Assembly (NCBI RefSeq): GCF_002259415.1
Contig: NZ_NPFY01000039.1
Span: 1 to 64,000, forward strand
Direction: 5' to 3'
DNA: 64,000 nucleotides
Source of the DNA: Rhodococcus sp. 14-2470-1b
Lineage (GTDB): Bacteria; Actinomycetota; Actinomycetes; Mycobacteriales; Mycobacteriaceae
Below, piece after piece: positions 51,263 to 61,715 of this stretch. How positions within the stretch are numbered: the stretch's first letter is position 1; each line of letters opens with the position of its first letter. The notes beneath the pieces are model-generated. The model did not search any database. It had not been told where the DNA came from and saw only the letters and a program-made list of their open reading frames with translations. Position numbers and translations under genes: made by a program.

Positions 51263-53992
51263 TCACACCGGAGCCGGGGCGGACAGCAACGCCACCACAT
51301 CGGTCAAGATGTCGTGACCGGGGACCGGATGCGGCCATCCGCTTCCCCCGAGAGCTGCTTGTAGCACCGGAACCAGCCGGTGATCAGTACCGGGATGATC
51401 ACGGACGCGGTCGAGCCACTCTGCGACGGGCACGACGGCGTCGTCGTCGAGCCCTACCAGCAACTCGACCTCGTCGAGCGAGTACGTGCGGTGAACGATC
51501 ACTGCGGACCCGGCGCGACTGCCGTGCACGGCAGTCAATGCATCACGAGCGACCGTGCGGACATCGCAGACCGGGATGTACCCATCGAAGCGTGGAAGAA
51601 CCCGCAGCTCCAACGACAAACGCAGCACCGTACTGAACCAATCGTCGACGAGGAATCGTCGATCACTTTCCTGGTGACCGTAGATGAGGGCGGTGCGAAG
51701 AACGCGCACCTCACACCCCACCTCGCGCAGAGCGTCGACGTATGTTTCGGCAACAAACTTCGATTGCGAGTACGGGTCGGCGATCGAGGCCAAGTTCTCC
51801 TGCGTGAACGGACCGAATTCCCGACTGACCGACGCTGCAGACAAGAACACGAACGACCCAGCGCCACCTGCTGCTGCAGCCTTGGCCACGACCACGCAGT
51901 TCTCGACGCTGCTCGCCAGATGCTGTTCGAGGGGTAGGCGGTGGTTGACGTCGTAACCGCAGTGCACGACCGCTGAAACCGCTGGGGCACTGCCGTTCTC
52001 GATCGCAGCAGCGAGAGAGTCGTATGTGATGGCGCGCACGCTCCGATACTCGCCGTCGACACGGTCGAATCGTCGACCGTGTCGTCTGAGGCTTTCCGCC
52101 GGATCGCTGGCGCTGACGACGAGCACCTCAACGCCGCGTTCCGAAAGAAGTTGGTCGAAAACGTGACCACCGACGAAGCCGGATACCCCGGTCACCAACA
52201 CCCTCGGTGTACCCGCTCGCGCGTCACTGCTCAGGTACGCCAGCTCGGTGCGCAACGTAGACAGTCGCGCGTTGACCTTCTCGTACACCGCCTGCGCCGC
52301 TGGCTGGCGGGGTTCCGCGTCCCCGCCGTGAATGCAGCGCAGGAACCCGTTGATGGAGAAGTCGTACTCCATGGCATCGAAGGCATTTTCAACAGTGTCT
52401 TCGCCGTACATTGCACTGAGGCGGACTTGTATTCGCATCATCGCCAGCGAGTTACCGCCTGCGTCGAACAACGACGCGCCGGGGTCGATGCTCTCTCCGA
52501 GTACATCTTTGACAACTTCTTCGACAGCCGCGCGATCCGCTCCACCGTCGCCGAGCGACGCGGTGACGACCACAGCCGACTCGAGCTGTTTCCGCAGCGC
52601 GGATTTGTCCAGTTTTCCGCTCGTCGCCAACGGCAGCTCGTCGAGGATCTCTATCCGGTCCGGGACCTCCCAGAACGGCAGCATCTCACGGATCTCTTTC
52701 ATCAGGGTGCCCGCATCGCCTCGTCCGGTCGTTGCCGCCATGACCAACTCGTCGTCGAACGCGACCATCGCTACGGAATGGTCGAGCTTCGTTGCGAGAT
52801 CCGCCTCTACGTGCACGATGTTAACGCGATGTCCGAAACGCTTGATCTGTTCGTCGATACGGCCGAGGTACCTCAGCCGGCCGTCGCCGGCGATGCTGAC
52901 GCGATCCCCTGACTTGTACGCCCGGCGGCCGTCGATCCGCGTGAAGACGGTACGGTCCTGTTCACGAGCACCTTCATAGCCCAGAGCAACCCCTGACCCG
53001 ACAATGACAAGCTCTCCTTCGCCGACGGTGTCGAGCGTGTTGGAGTCCTCGGGGTGCACGAACGCCCGGAACCCCTCGATCGGCCTACCGATCGTGTCCT
53101 CGAACTGGTCCAGCGCCGCGATGGAAAAGCACACCGTTCCCTCGGTTGGGCCGTACGCGTTATAGACCGTGCTGTACTTCCTCGCCTCGTCGAACTGCGT
53201 TTTCTTCAGCGCCTCCGCAGAGAACTGAACCTTTCCGATCCGACGCTTCGCACCGTCGTCGAGCCGCGCGTAGATCGACGGTGCGATCATCAGGACGTCA
53301 CATCCGTCGGCGTTGAGGTGCGCAGAGACCGCGCCCAGCCATGAGCCCTGAGACTTTTGCGGCACGACGACCGTGGCTCCGCTGTAGAGACCGGCGAAGA
53401 TCTCGGAGATCGATGCATCGAACGACAGCGATGAGAACTGAAGTAGCGAATCCCCGGTGCCGATCTCGAGCGTTCGGTGTAACGAGCGGCAGAGGTTTTC
53501 GATTCCGTCATGTCCGATGTTGACCAACTTCGGTGCCCCGGTGGAACCCGAGGTGAAGATCGAGTATGCATACCGCGACGCGGACCTTCCCGTGACAAGG
53601 TTTACGTCGGGTAGAGTGACCTCGGGTGCGTACACTCGTTCCGCAGTCGTTGATGCGGATGCGATCACGCTTTCTCGGTCGAAGTACACCACGAGAGCCG
53701 GATCGCACATTGCGAGTGCGTCATTCACGCGCTGCGCGGGCCAGTCCGGATTCATCGGCGTGTAGATCGCGCGGCTTCGCATCGCCGCCAGCGCCCACAC
53801 GACACCTTCGGCCGAGTGATCTCCGACGAGGACAACGCGTCGATCAAGCTCACAGCGTGAGTCGATGAAGTCGGCCAGCGCAGAGGTGATCCGGTCTAGT
53901 TCGGTGTAAGACCACACTCGGCCTGCGGTGCGGAGTGCGGCAGCGTCACCGTGGCGACGAAAGATCTCTGTCAGTAGCTCTGTGAGGTGCAT
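51263..53992 (-). CDS. NRPS, adenylation-thiolation-reductase (CmlP-like)
   Basis: 909 residues from ATG 53992 (MHLTELLTEIFRRHGDAAAL); the frame runs further upstream into the preceding gene and is not needed. Adenylation motifs: SIFTSGSTGAPKLV, NAYGPTEGTVCFS, YKSGDRVSIAGDGRLRYLGR, and LPLATSGKLDKS with the catalytic Lys. Thiolation: LFDAGGNSLAMMRIQV, Ser for phosphopantetheine. Reductase: VLVTGVSGFVGGHVFDQLL Rossmann loop and DPYSQSKFVAETYVDAL (Y-x-x-x-K). No condensation domain. CmlP activates p-aminophenylalanine, holds it for hydroxylation by CmlA and releases it by reduction to the amino alcohol. This protein has the same layout. Start overlaps the acyltransferase gene end by 22 bases. 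Confidence 0.95.
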   Translation of the reverse strand: MHLTELLTEIFRRHGDAAALRTAGRVWSYTELDRITSALADFIDSRCELDRRVVLVGDHSAEGVVWALAAMRSRAIYTPMNPDWPAQRVNDALAMCDPALVVYFDRESVIASASTTAERVYAPEVTLPDVNLVTGRSASRYAYSIFTSGSTGAPKLVNIGHDGIENLCRSLHRTLEIGTGDSLLQFSSLSFDASISEIFAGLYSGATVVVPQKSQGSWLGAVSAHLNADGCDVLMIAPSIYARLDDGAKRRIGKVQFSAEALKKTQFDEARKYSTVYNAYGPTEGTVCFSIAALDQFEDTIGRPIEGFRAFVHPEDSNTLDTVGEGELVIVGSGVALGYEGAREQDRTVFTRIDGRRAYKSGDRVSIAGDGRLRYLGRIDEQIKRFGHRVNIVHVEADLATKLDHSVAMVAFDDELVMAATTGRGDAGTLMKEIREMLPFWEVPDRIEILDELPLATSGKLDKSALRKQLESAVVVTASLGDGGADRAAVEEVVKDVLGESIDPGASLFDAGGNSLAMMRIQVRLSAMYGEDTVENAFDAMEYDFSINGFLRCIHGGDAEPRQPAAQAVYEKVNARLSTLRTELAYLSSDARAGTPRVLVTGVSGFVGGHVFDQLLSERGVEVLVVSASDPAESLRRHGRRFDRVDGEYRSVRAITYDSLAAAIENGSAPAVSAVVHCGYDVNHRLPLEQHLASSVENCVVVAKAAAAGGAGSFVFLSAASVSREFGPFTQENLASIADPYSQSKFVAETYVDALREVGCEVRVLRTALIYGHQESDRRFLVDDWFSTVLRLSLELRVLPRFDGYIPVCDVRTVARDALTAVHGSRAGSAVIVHRTYSLDEVELLVGLDDDAVVPVAEWLDRVRDHPGTDHRLVPVLQAALGGSGWPHPVPGHDILTDVVALLSAPAPV

Positions 53993-55146
53993 GGAACTCC
54001 AATCCGTTGCTCGAGCTTGTCGAGCATGGTGGTGGCGGTGTCGTGTGGCAGGAATTTGCGCTTGTACTGCATGCGCATCAGCGGTGGACCTGGCCAGGAC
54101 CTGTCGATCAGGAATTTCATGTCCTCGAATGTCCGCGCGCTCAGGACCGGCACCCAATCCCAGCGATGAGGCCTCGGGCGCATGAAGGTGGTGTCGGAGA
54201 CGACGATCCGCGGAACTCGTCCGCGGGTGAACCCTCCGGCGAACGTGGGCAGATCCGACATGGTGAACCGGCCCGCCGACTCGTAGAGGCTGCGTACTTG
54301 CCGGAAATGGGCAGCGTCGTACGTGCCTCGATGTTCCGCGCGTATCACCAACGGACGGATCTCACCGAAGTAACCGGCTGAGCCGTTCATCGTCCGTTGT
54401 GAAAACGGATACTGCAACACGAAGTCACTGTCGAACGTTTCGAGGAGTAGATCACTCACTACGCAGAGAATGTCGTTGAAACGCAACCCTTCCCGCACTG
54501 GAAGCCAGTGCCCTGTCGAGGCGGAGATCGTCGGGATACCCCTGACGCGAGGGGCCAGATCGTCGCCGAGGGAGGATTCGACCGCGGCGACGTCTGCCCG
54601 CGGAATGCCCGCGTACCGCCGGACAGCTTCCCCGTGTTCGCGGTAGTAGTCACCGAGAGACTCAGCATCGGCACCCTCCGGCTCCTGCATCCCTTGCAGG
54701 TAGTCCCGGAATACTTCGACCAGGTGTGTGACATCGGGAAGATCTGCGATGAGGTGATTCACCTTGACGAACACCGCGTGCTTGCCAGAACGGTGCCGCC
54801 AGCATGCGACGTGGACGACTTCGTCCAGCGCCAGCGGTGTCGCGTTGTGATAGCTCGACACAATCGCAGTCATGTCGTCGATGCCGCCGTCTACCGTGCC
54901 CGGCACGTAGGCCAGGCTGCAACGCACATCTGATGGCTCGACATCGAGGACGTTGGAAAGGGCGTCACACAACCCCAAACGCTCGACGAACACCCGAAAC
55001 AGCCGCGTATCCGACAACCGTGCCACATCGACCATGCCGATCGCTCCGGAGCACGGGTTCACGTCGCCGTCCAAGCCGAGATCGTGCAGAAAACTGTACA
55101 AATCGCGAAGACCGTTCGCTTCTTCACGCAATGCAGGTACGTTCAC
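53971..55146 (-). CDS. Condensation-fold acyltransferase
   Basis: 391 residues from GTG 55146, selected because TAGGAGG lies ten bases upstream; the frame extends further but into the upstream gene. The motif HAVFVKVNHLIADLPDVTHL corresponds to the HHxxxDG active site of NRPS condensation and PapA-type acyltransferases with Asn in place of the first His; catalytic His and Asp are kept. VLQYPFSQRTMNGSAGYFGE matches the later condensation block (N/R-R...G-x-F-x-N/E). It stands free between NRPS and N-oxygenase genes. The simplest role is N-acylation of the amino alcohol or its precursor with a short acyl group, giving a corynecin-type amide. Confidence 0.8.
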   Translation of the reverse strand: MNVPALREEANGLRDLYSFLHDLGLDGDVNPCSGAIGMVDVARLSDTRLFRVFVERLGLCDALSNVLDVEPSDVRCSLAYVPGTVDGGIDDMTAIVSSYHNATPLALDEVVHVACWRHRSGKHAVFVKVNHLIADLPDVTHLVEVFRDYLQGMQEPEGADAESLGDYYREHGEAVRRYAGIPRADVAAVESSLGDDLAPRVRGIPTISASTGHWLPVREGLRFNDILCVVSDLLLETFDSDFVLQYPFSQRTMNGSAGYFGEIRPLVIRAEHRGTYDAAHFRQVRSLYESAGRFTMSDLPTFAGGFTRGRVPRIVVSDTTFMRPRPHRWDWVPVLSARTFEDMKFLIDRSWPGPPLMRMQYKRKFLPHDTATTMLDKLEQRIGVPCTSQSY

Positions 55147-55181
55147 GAAAGTTCGCCTCCTACTTACGATTTGCCGACGAA

Positions 55182-56680
<1,499 letters not shown>

Positions 56681-57364
56681 CTAACCGCGGGAGGTCTCGA
56701 CGTTTCCGAGAAGGTCGAGGGTGCGTTTCAGGAGTTGCTCGATGCGGTCCTCGACGTCGTCGACCATGTCCGGTACACCGGCCAGCGCCGTGTGGGCGCG
56801 GCGACGCGCGTCGACACCCGAGCTGTAGTACCCGGAGTCAAGCGCTGCAGAGGCCGGCTCCGGAGCGGCGATCGGCTCACTCCGATCGGTACCATCGGAC
56901 GTTCTGATGACGGGGCGACGTGGGGTGTGCAGCGGAGAAACGCCTGCGCGGTGCCTGGCGATAACCGCTCCGACCTCGGCCGCGGTCATCGCCGTGACCG
57001 GCAAGGGCAGGTGACCCCACCGATCGATCGGCACCGCGACCGGACCGCGACGGTCCGGCAACCCGGACACATCGGGAAAAGTATTGCGTTGCAGATGTTC
57101 TGCCAGCAGCGTCGTGGAGGGGTAGCGCTCGGAGAACTGCAGAACTGTCCGCCACCGGTCCCATATCGTGGCCGGCTCGAAATCTGTAGCGTCGTTGGGG
57201 GCGATGCGGATTCGGTGGCGGCCGCCGATCCACAATTTGTCGCCGTCTCTGATGATGTCGGTGCGGTCAAGCCCTGCAATAGCTCTGTAGGACAGGCCCG
57301 CTCCGGCGAGAACGAGAAGAACGGCATCGCGGCGATTCTTGATTGTCGCCGCCCAGCGTGCGAT
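56681..57364 (-). pseudogene. Recombinase/integrase-like protein, 5'-truncated
   Basis: The frame is open from just after a TAA at 57367 without a good start, reading RRDAVLLVLAGAGLSYRAIA then GLDRTDIIRDGDKLWIGG, which resembles the core-domain entry of tyrosine recombinases (R-x-A-L-L-L-L-a-G-a-G-L). The following 180 residues (RTVLQFSERYPSTTLLAEHL; VPDMVDDVEDRIEQLLKRTL) do not show clear R-H-x-x-R-Y catalytic residues. So it is a remnant of a recombinase or of a plasmid protein containing a similar domain. It separates the operon from the oxygenase pair. Confidence 0.45.
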
Positions 57365-57403
57365 TTACTTCGATTTCGGAAATTCCAATATTGTTCGGTC
57401 ATG

Positions 57404-58254
57404 AGTGAGCCCGGATTTCACTTACTTGGTGTGACACAAAAAGGCTAGTTTCGATAAACAAACAGTGCGATTCTGTCCGCATCGCCGGAACCTACGTTGT
57501 CGCCGATATTATCGTGGCCAACGAATGGTTCACTTCCTGACGAATTGTTCGCCTTGCCTAGCATCAGGGCTGCCGGACTTCGCCCGAATGGGGTCAACGA
57601 CGGCTGTATGCGAACAGAGAGGTATCGAACATGCTTTCGGAATAAATGTCGACAGCGGATGTTCGTTCATTCATACGGTATACGTCCAGTCATTCACATG
57701 GCGTACGTCCGGCCTAGTGGAAGTGATCGGTCTCCTCGAATGAAGACGGCGCAACCGACCTGGGCTACCGCACAGTGGCGTGTATCGCCGCTCGTCGTTC
57801 GTAGTATCAGGTGTGACTCAAGGCCCGTGATGGTCGCGTGGCCTATCTTCGTTTCCCTCGCCAAGACCTTGCCGAGCCGAACCGAGCCGACCCGGCGTCG
57901 GCCTCATGCCACCGATGGATCCGGCCGCACCGGAGGCTGGCGTTTCGCCGAAAGCTCGCCACGGCTTGGGCGTCGACGAAGACCAGTTGTTCATCTTCGA
58001 GATCATTCGATGATTGGGAACCATTCGGAGCGCGAGTACATCTAATCGGTCGGGAGGGGCGGTCGGACATCTGAGGGGGCCGGCCACCCCCTCCCTCCCC
58101 CGCCTCTCGCCGAACGTTCTCGACGGTCACACGTGACGCGCCGAAAGGCTGCAGTTGTCAGCAGGCGCAATCCGAACTACCAACTTGTTGACACCGGGTT
58201 TGTACCATGGACTCGAATACCTCCATCCAGGCCGAGATGCTCGACTGCCAAAAT
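57404..58254. other. Gene-free stretch between recombinase fragment and oxygenases
   Basis: About 850 bp without a convincing gene on either strand. It includes a two-copy 23-bp direct repeat at 57667-57712. It may hold downstream sequences of the oxygenase operon and decayed mobile DNA. Confidence 0.5.
57667..57712. repeat. Two tandem 23-bp direct repeats
   Basis: Two adjacent 23-bp units, both beginning TCATTCA and ending TACGTCC plus two bases, 18 of 23 positions alike. The unit period is about two helical turns, so it could be an operator or an iteron-like remnant. No neighbouring copy is seen. Confidence 0.5.
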
Positions 58255-59070
58255 CTAAGCCAAAGTGACGCTCCACAGCTCGCGCGGATTCACCAAACGT
58301 CCGTTCGTCGTCGGTCGTTCGCCCCGAACGCTGCGGCGGCCGTGTGCCCAGCGATCGTTGTCGATGATCACGAGTTCGTTTACGCCCAAACGGATCTGAC
58401 GAACAACGGCCTCGTCGTGGGCCACCTCGTGGAGAGCTTCAAGAGCGCGCGCGGCTTCTCGATCAGACGTATCGCCGGTTCGCAACGCTTCTACAAGGTC
58501 GTATTTCATGCGCACACCATGATCAAAGCAACCCTGTGCATCGGGAAGGTCGTAGAGGACGGACCTTCTAGTGCCATCAGGGAAGAGGATCGGCGATTTC
58601 AGGGTCCGAACCATCGATTCACCGTCGCGGCCGAACCTCAGGACAAGCTCGACGAGGACCGCGCGCCATTCCACGAAAATGGACTCGCCGTTCTGCCCGG
58701 GCGAGCCGTCGAGCCAACCGGGATCGATCATCAGCATCGCGAAACATGCCGGGCGGGGGTCTCGCATGGTCTGCGCAGAATGCAGGCTCAGCGGCCCGTC
58801 CAGAGCGTGCAGCTCACCCCGCGCTGCCGCCGCCTGCTCGTAACGTACGTGATGGATGGCGGCGTGATCAGGATGTGCCCCAATCGTATTCGCAGCATAG
58901 TACCGAAGGGGACGACCCCAGTGCTCGACAAACTCGATGAACGCCGACACATCCGCTGCGAAGTTGCTGATCCGGACGGCTCGATGGGTGAGAAACCGTT
59001 CTCGTGCGACAGGGAGTAGACGTTCGCCGAGCGCGGTGGCGTCGAGGGCATCGAATGCGGCGTTGGTCAT
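58255..59070 (-). CDS. Fe(II)/2-oxoglutarate (TauD-like) enzyme with HxA iron site, halogenase-like
   Basis: 271 residues from ATG 59070, which overlaps the upstream stop as ATGA. The fold is that of TauD/clavaminate-synthase-like enzymes: EHWGRPLRYYAANTIGAHPD N-terminal segment, LSLHSAQTMRDPRPACFAML at 95-114, QNGESIFVEWR (counterpart of GGET.fvd.r) and VNELVIIDNDRWAHGRRSV with His243, followed by Arg residues for 2-oxoglutarate. At the place of the usual H-x-D/E the sequence is His97-Ser98-Ala99 (codons 58774-58782, checked base by base). Loss of the carboxylate is what SyrB2- and BesD/WelO5-type halogenases have (HxA/HxG). It may chlorinate a substrate, or be inactive. The partner gene has HSE. 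Confidence 0.8.
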   Translation of the reverse strand: MTNAAFDALDATALGERLLPVARERFLTHRAVRISNFAADVSAFIEFVEHWGRPLRYYAANTIGAHPDHAAIHHVRYEQAAAARGELHALDGPLSLHSAQTMRDPRPACFAMLMIDPGWLDGSPGQNGESIFVEWRAVLVELVLRFGRDGESMVRTLKSPILFPDGTRRSVLYDLPDAQGCFDHGVRMKYDLVEALRTGDTSDREAARALEALHEVAHDEAVVRQIRLGVNELVIIDNDRWAHGRRSVRGERPTTNGRLVNPRELWSVTLA

Positions 59071-60104
59071 GATGACCACCCCTGCTTCAGATCCGTGGAC
59101 AGTCGGACCGGTCGCGGGACGATGTCACCGGCTTCGTGGCGGATGAGATGCATCCGGCGCAGCCAGCGGTCGGTGCCGTCGTAACGTGCCTCGTAGCGCG
59201 TTCGCGCGTGCACCGCGCGGCGGTTGTCGATTAACAGCATACTGCCCTGTTCGAGAGCCTCACCGCGCTGGTGACGGAGTACGGCGTTCTCCAGTTCGAC
59301 GAGGGCGCGTTCGGCATTCGACGTCAGCGCCCTGGTCAACTCGGGCTCGAATCGCAGGACCGGATCCTGGATGGTTCCCGTGAGCACGGCGAACGCGGGT
59401 CCGTCGGTGACGGCCCGAACGGGCTGTCCTGCGGCGAGGTACGGACTGTGCAACCGCGACACCTCGATCATGAACTCCGGTCGGTGAAGTGCATCGATCG
59501 TTGCTTGGGTGAGATCCCCGAGAAAGTCTCTAGCGCTCGACAACTGGGTGCGCGCCTGGCGGCCATGGTCATGCCGAACGACGTACAACATCAAAACGTC
59601 CGGTGGAGTGGGGTGGAACATCATCTCGGAGTGGTAGCCGAGATCGACCGCAGAACTCTGACTCGAGACCTTGCGTTCCTGGCTGCGAATCGGGTGAACG
59701 TCCTGCAGGAATGCGCCGTTGCGTTCCTGCGCGTAGGAAAGCGGGTGTCCGACGAGGGCACCGACCGCCAGCATGACGATCTCGGAGAGACGGTCGGTGG
59801 TCACAGCCCGGTGCCGCACAACGGTCGGAGTCGGCGGAAGTTCCGTGAGAGGTGGAGTGTGGCGGATGAGGAGAGCACCGGCCGAATTGCCGTGCGCAGC
59901 GAATGCGGTGACCGCATCAATCACCGCCGCAGGCAGCGTGGACGCAACAGACGCGGTCTCCCTGACGAAAGAGTCGAAGTTCTCGAACGGATCGGATTCG
60001 ATTGCACGCGCAGCACCCTGGAATTCGTCCCAGGCCGACGGCGCGAGGTCGATAACCGGAAGGCGTCCGGTGCGTCCTCGGTTGGATTCATGGTCTCTGA
60101 TCAT
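59067..60104 (-). CDS. Fe(II)/2-oxoglutarate-dependent oxygenase (clavaminate synthase/VioC-like)
   Basis: 345 residues, ATG 60104. Typical blocks: PFENFDSFVRETASVASTLP N-terminus, GHPLSYAQERNGAFLQDVHP, LGYHSEMMFHPTPPDVLMLY with His158 and Glu160 as iron ligands, SMLLIDNRRAVHARTRYEAR with His299, and TDRWLRRMHLIR with Arg for 2-oxoglutarate. This resembles arginine/lysine/asparagine beta-hydroxylases of the clavaminate synthase-like group (VioC, AsnO). It should hydroxylate an amino acid or peptide-like substrate. Its stop overlaps the start of the HxA homolog by four bases, so the two are made together. Confidence 0.9.
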   Translation of the reverse strand: MIRDHESNRGRTGRLPVIDLAPSAWDEFQGAARAIESDPFENFDSFVRETASVASTLPAAVIDAVTAFAAHGNSAGALLIRHTPPLTELPPTPTVVRHRAVTTDRLSEIVMLAVGALVGHPLSYAQERNGAFLQDVHPIRSQERKVSSQSSAVDLGYHSEMMFHPTPPDVLMLYVVRHDHGRQARTQLSSARDFLGDLTQATIDALHRPEFMIEVSRLHSPYLAAGQPVRAVTDGPAFAVLTGTIQDPVLRFEPELTRALTSNAERALVELENAVLRHQRGEALEQGSMLLIDNRRAVHARTRYEARYDGTDRWLRRMHLIRHEAGDIVPRPVRLSTDLKQGWSS

Positions 60105-60236
60105 GTTGTGCTACAACCCTTCCAGGTCTTGGTTGGTATTTGGTGACTGGTCGTCCTGCGTCGAGGCGCTGTCCCTCGCCCGGTGGCGCACATCCAGTCG
60201 GGTGTGCGCCACCGGGGCAAGGAAGTTCAGTGCGAT

Positions 60237-60614
60237 CTAGCAGCGGTATCCGGTGTAACCCTGGTTCTCCCACGGGCGGACCGAGAGCAGAAAGGCCGAG
60301 CACCAGCCCCGGTTGCCGTACTGCTGAGCGATCAGCCGGTGGGTCTGGACGAGGGCGAAATAGCTCGCCCGCAGCTGCCACGGAGCGGCGGCCGGCAACG
60401 CCGGCGCCCTGCCCTGCCCCAGGGCCACGGTCTCGGCCTTGCTGAGGTAGACCGCGCACCTCCCGTCACCGCAACGGGCGGTGGAGGCGTCCGCCGTCCC
60501 GTTGGCCCCTAACGTGAGGCCGATGACAATCGCCGCCGACGTCAGCAGCATCAGGAACACCCTGATGCTCCTGCTCGTCAGCGTCCTGCGGCTCTGACCG
60601 GTCATGGTGGACAT
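60237..60614 (-). CDS. Secreted small Cys-containing protein
   Basis: 125 residues from ATG 60614 with GAAGGAG just upstream. A basic start (SRRTLTSRSIR) and hydrophobic core (VFLMLLTSAAIVIGLTLGA) ending at TADAS-T form a Sec signal peptide. The mature part of about 85 residues has four Cys (RCGDGRC, WCSAF, YRC at the end), suggesting two disulfides, and is rich in Ala, Tyr and Trp. No family recognised. It is divergent from the HicA-like gene. Confidence 0.75.
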   Translation of the reverse strand: MSTMTGQSRRTLTSRSIRVFLMLLTSAAIVIGLTLGANGTADASTARCGDGRCAVYLSKAETVALGQGRAPALPAAAPWQLRASYFALVQTHRLIAQQYGNRGWCSAFLLSVRPWENQGYTGYRC

Positions 60615-60789
60615 ACCGACTCCTTCTTCCTGGTGATATCCGGTCCTCGGGGACCCGACACCATCTAGACGCAGAACCTCCGAAATCGATTCACTCGGAT
60701 CATGGAACCGGCCGGCCGTCCGTCGGCGTTCCGAATCGATTTCGCGCCCTTCGCGTCTAGGTGGTGACACCGACCAGGAGGTTCACGGC

Positions 60790-60993
60790 ATGGCGAAGCG
60801 GAACGAGTGGAAACCGCTCATGGATGCGGTACAGGCGGCGGGGTGGACGTACCGTGCCAGCAAGCACGGAACCTATGTATATCCGGCCGAACCTGGAGTC
60901 CGTCCGGTCACCATCCCCGGAACGCCGGGTGACTATCGATCGCTGCGCAACACGAGGGCGCAGCTTCGACGAGCCGGCCTCACCGGCGTGTGA
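60790..60993 (+). CDS. HicA-like mRNA interferase-type protein
   Basis: 67 residues with AGGAGG nine bases before ATG. LMDAVQAAGWTYRASKHGTY, VYPAEPGVRPVTIPGTPGDY follows the HicA pattern (helix, G-W, S-x-H catalytic His, Y-x-P, then the v-x-v-P block and the final helix). HicA is a small dsRBD-fold RNase toxin. No HicB antitoxin gene follows or precedes within the window, which is unusual; actinobacteria have solitary HicA-like genes, often phage-derived. Confidence 0.75.
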   Translation: MAKRNEWKPLMDAVQAAGWTYRASKHGTYVYPAEPGVRPVTIPGTPGDYRSLRNTRAQLRRAGLTGV

Positions 60994-61262
60994 ACGCTTT
61001 AACCACGACGGGGATGCGCAGAGCGATCAGCGCATCTCTTTCGTACGTCACATCGGGGCAGAATCCTGTACTTTCTGGACCAGTTCCGTGCGCCACAGCC
61101 GACACTTGTCGGGGCAGGGCGGCGGATGGACCACAGGAGCCGGGCAGCAATGTCGACCGATGATTCGCCGGAAAAATTCCCCAGGTTTCTTCCACGAGTT
61201 CAAGACGGACCAGCCCGATTTGATGAGCAGGTCGAAAAACTCTTGGGCAAGAGCCGGGGGCA

Positions 61263-61664
61263 CTATGAGAACCTCGTAATCCGTGTCGCCTGGAGGCTGA
61301 CTGGGGAGGTAGGTGAACGCGGTCGTCCGGCAGGATCTGCAATCAGCTGCCGACCTTCGATCTCTTCCAACGCTGTGGTGGTGTCCGCCCAAATCCCGAC
61401 GAGGCTAAGCCAATCGACGACGAGCTCCGTAACTGTCATCGGCCTATGACCCGGCAAAACCTGAGGGAAGACGCGGCCCTGGTCGCTACCGTTGTGCATA
61501 GCGAACCACTCCCTCAACTCTGGCGTCCACGTCCGACCCGTCGCACTCTCGGCGTCTCTGACGATCCTTGGTTCGGCGGGTGGGTTGAGTCCAGCGGCAG
61601 TGACGGGCGCGTACGCGTCGCACCACGAAAGAAGCCTCCCCCACTGGTCCACAAGGTGCGTCAT
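61263..61664 (-). CDS. SMI1/KNR4-like protein, possibly frameshifted
   Basis: 133 residues. SATGRTWTPELREWFAMHNG and the following LPGHRPMTVTELVVDWLSLV match the SMI1/KNR4 (SUKH) fold, common in immunity proteins to polymorphic toxins and in solitary actinobacterial genes. The last 25 residues (ADPAGRPRSPTSPVSLQATR) look non-conserved, and the neighbouring frame at 61048-61392 reads better there (DYEVLIVPPALAQEFFDLLI), so a frameshift near 61330 may split the gene. A degraded copy of its 5' end is at 18.64 kb. Confidence 0.65.
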   Translation of the reverse strand: MTHLVDQWGRLLSWCDAYAPVTAAGLNPPAEPRIVRDAESATGRTWTPELREWFAMHNGSDQGRVFPQVLPGHRPMTVTELVVDWLSLVGIWADTTTALEEIEGRQLIADPAGRPRSPTSPVSLQATRITRFS

Positions 61665-61715
61665 GAACGGATCGTAGCGGCGGAACCGATCACGATCAGA
61701 GTCATCCTGGAGGAG

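Noticed and set aside
58207-59019. A 270-codon plus-strand frame opposite the HxA oxygenase.
   Set aside because: It is antisense to a gene with clear family motifs; its own translation is Arg-rich and without recognisable domains, as expected for a shadow in high-GC DNA.
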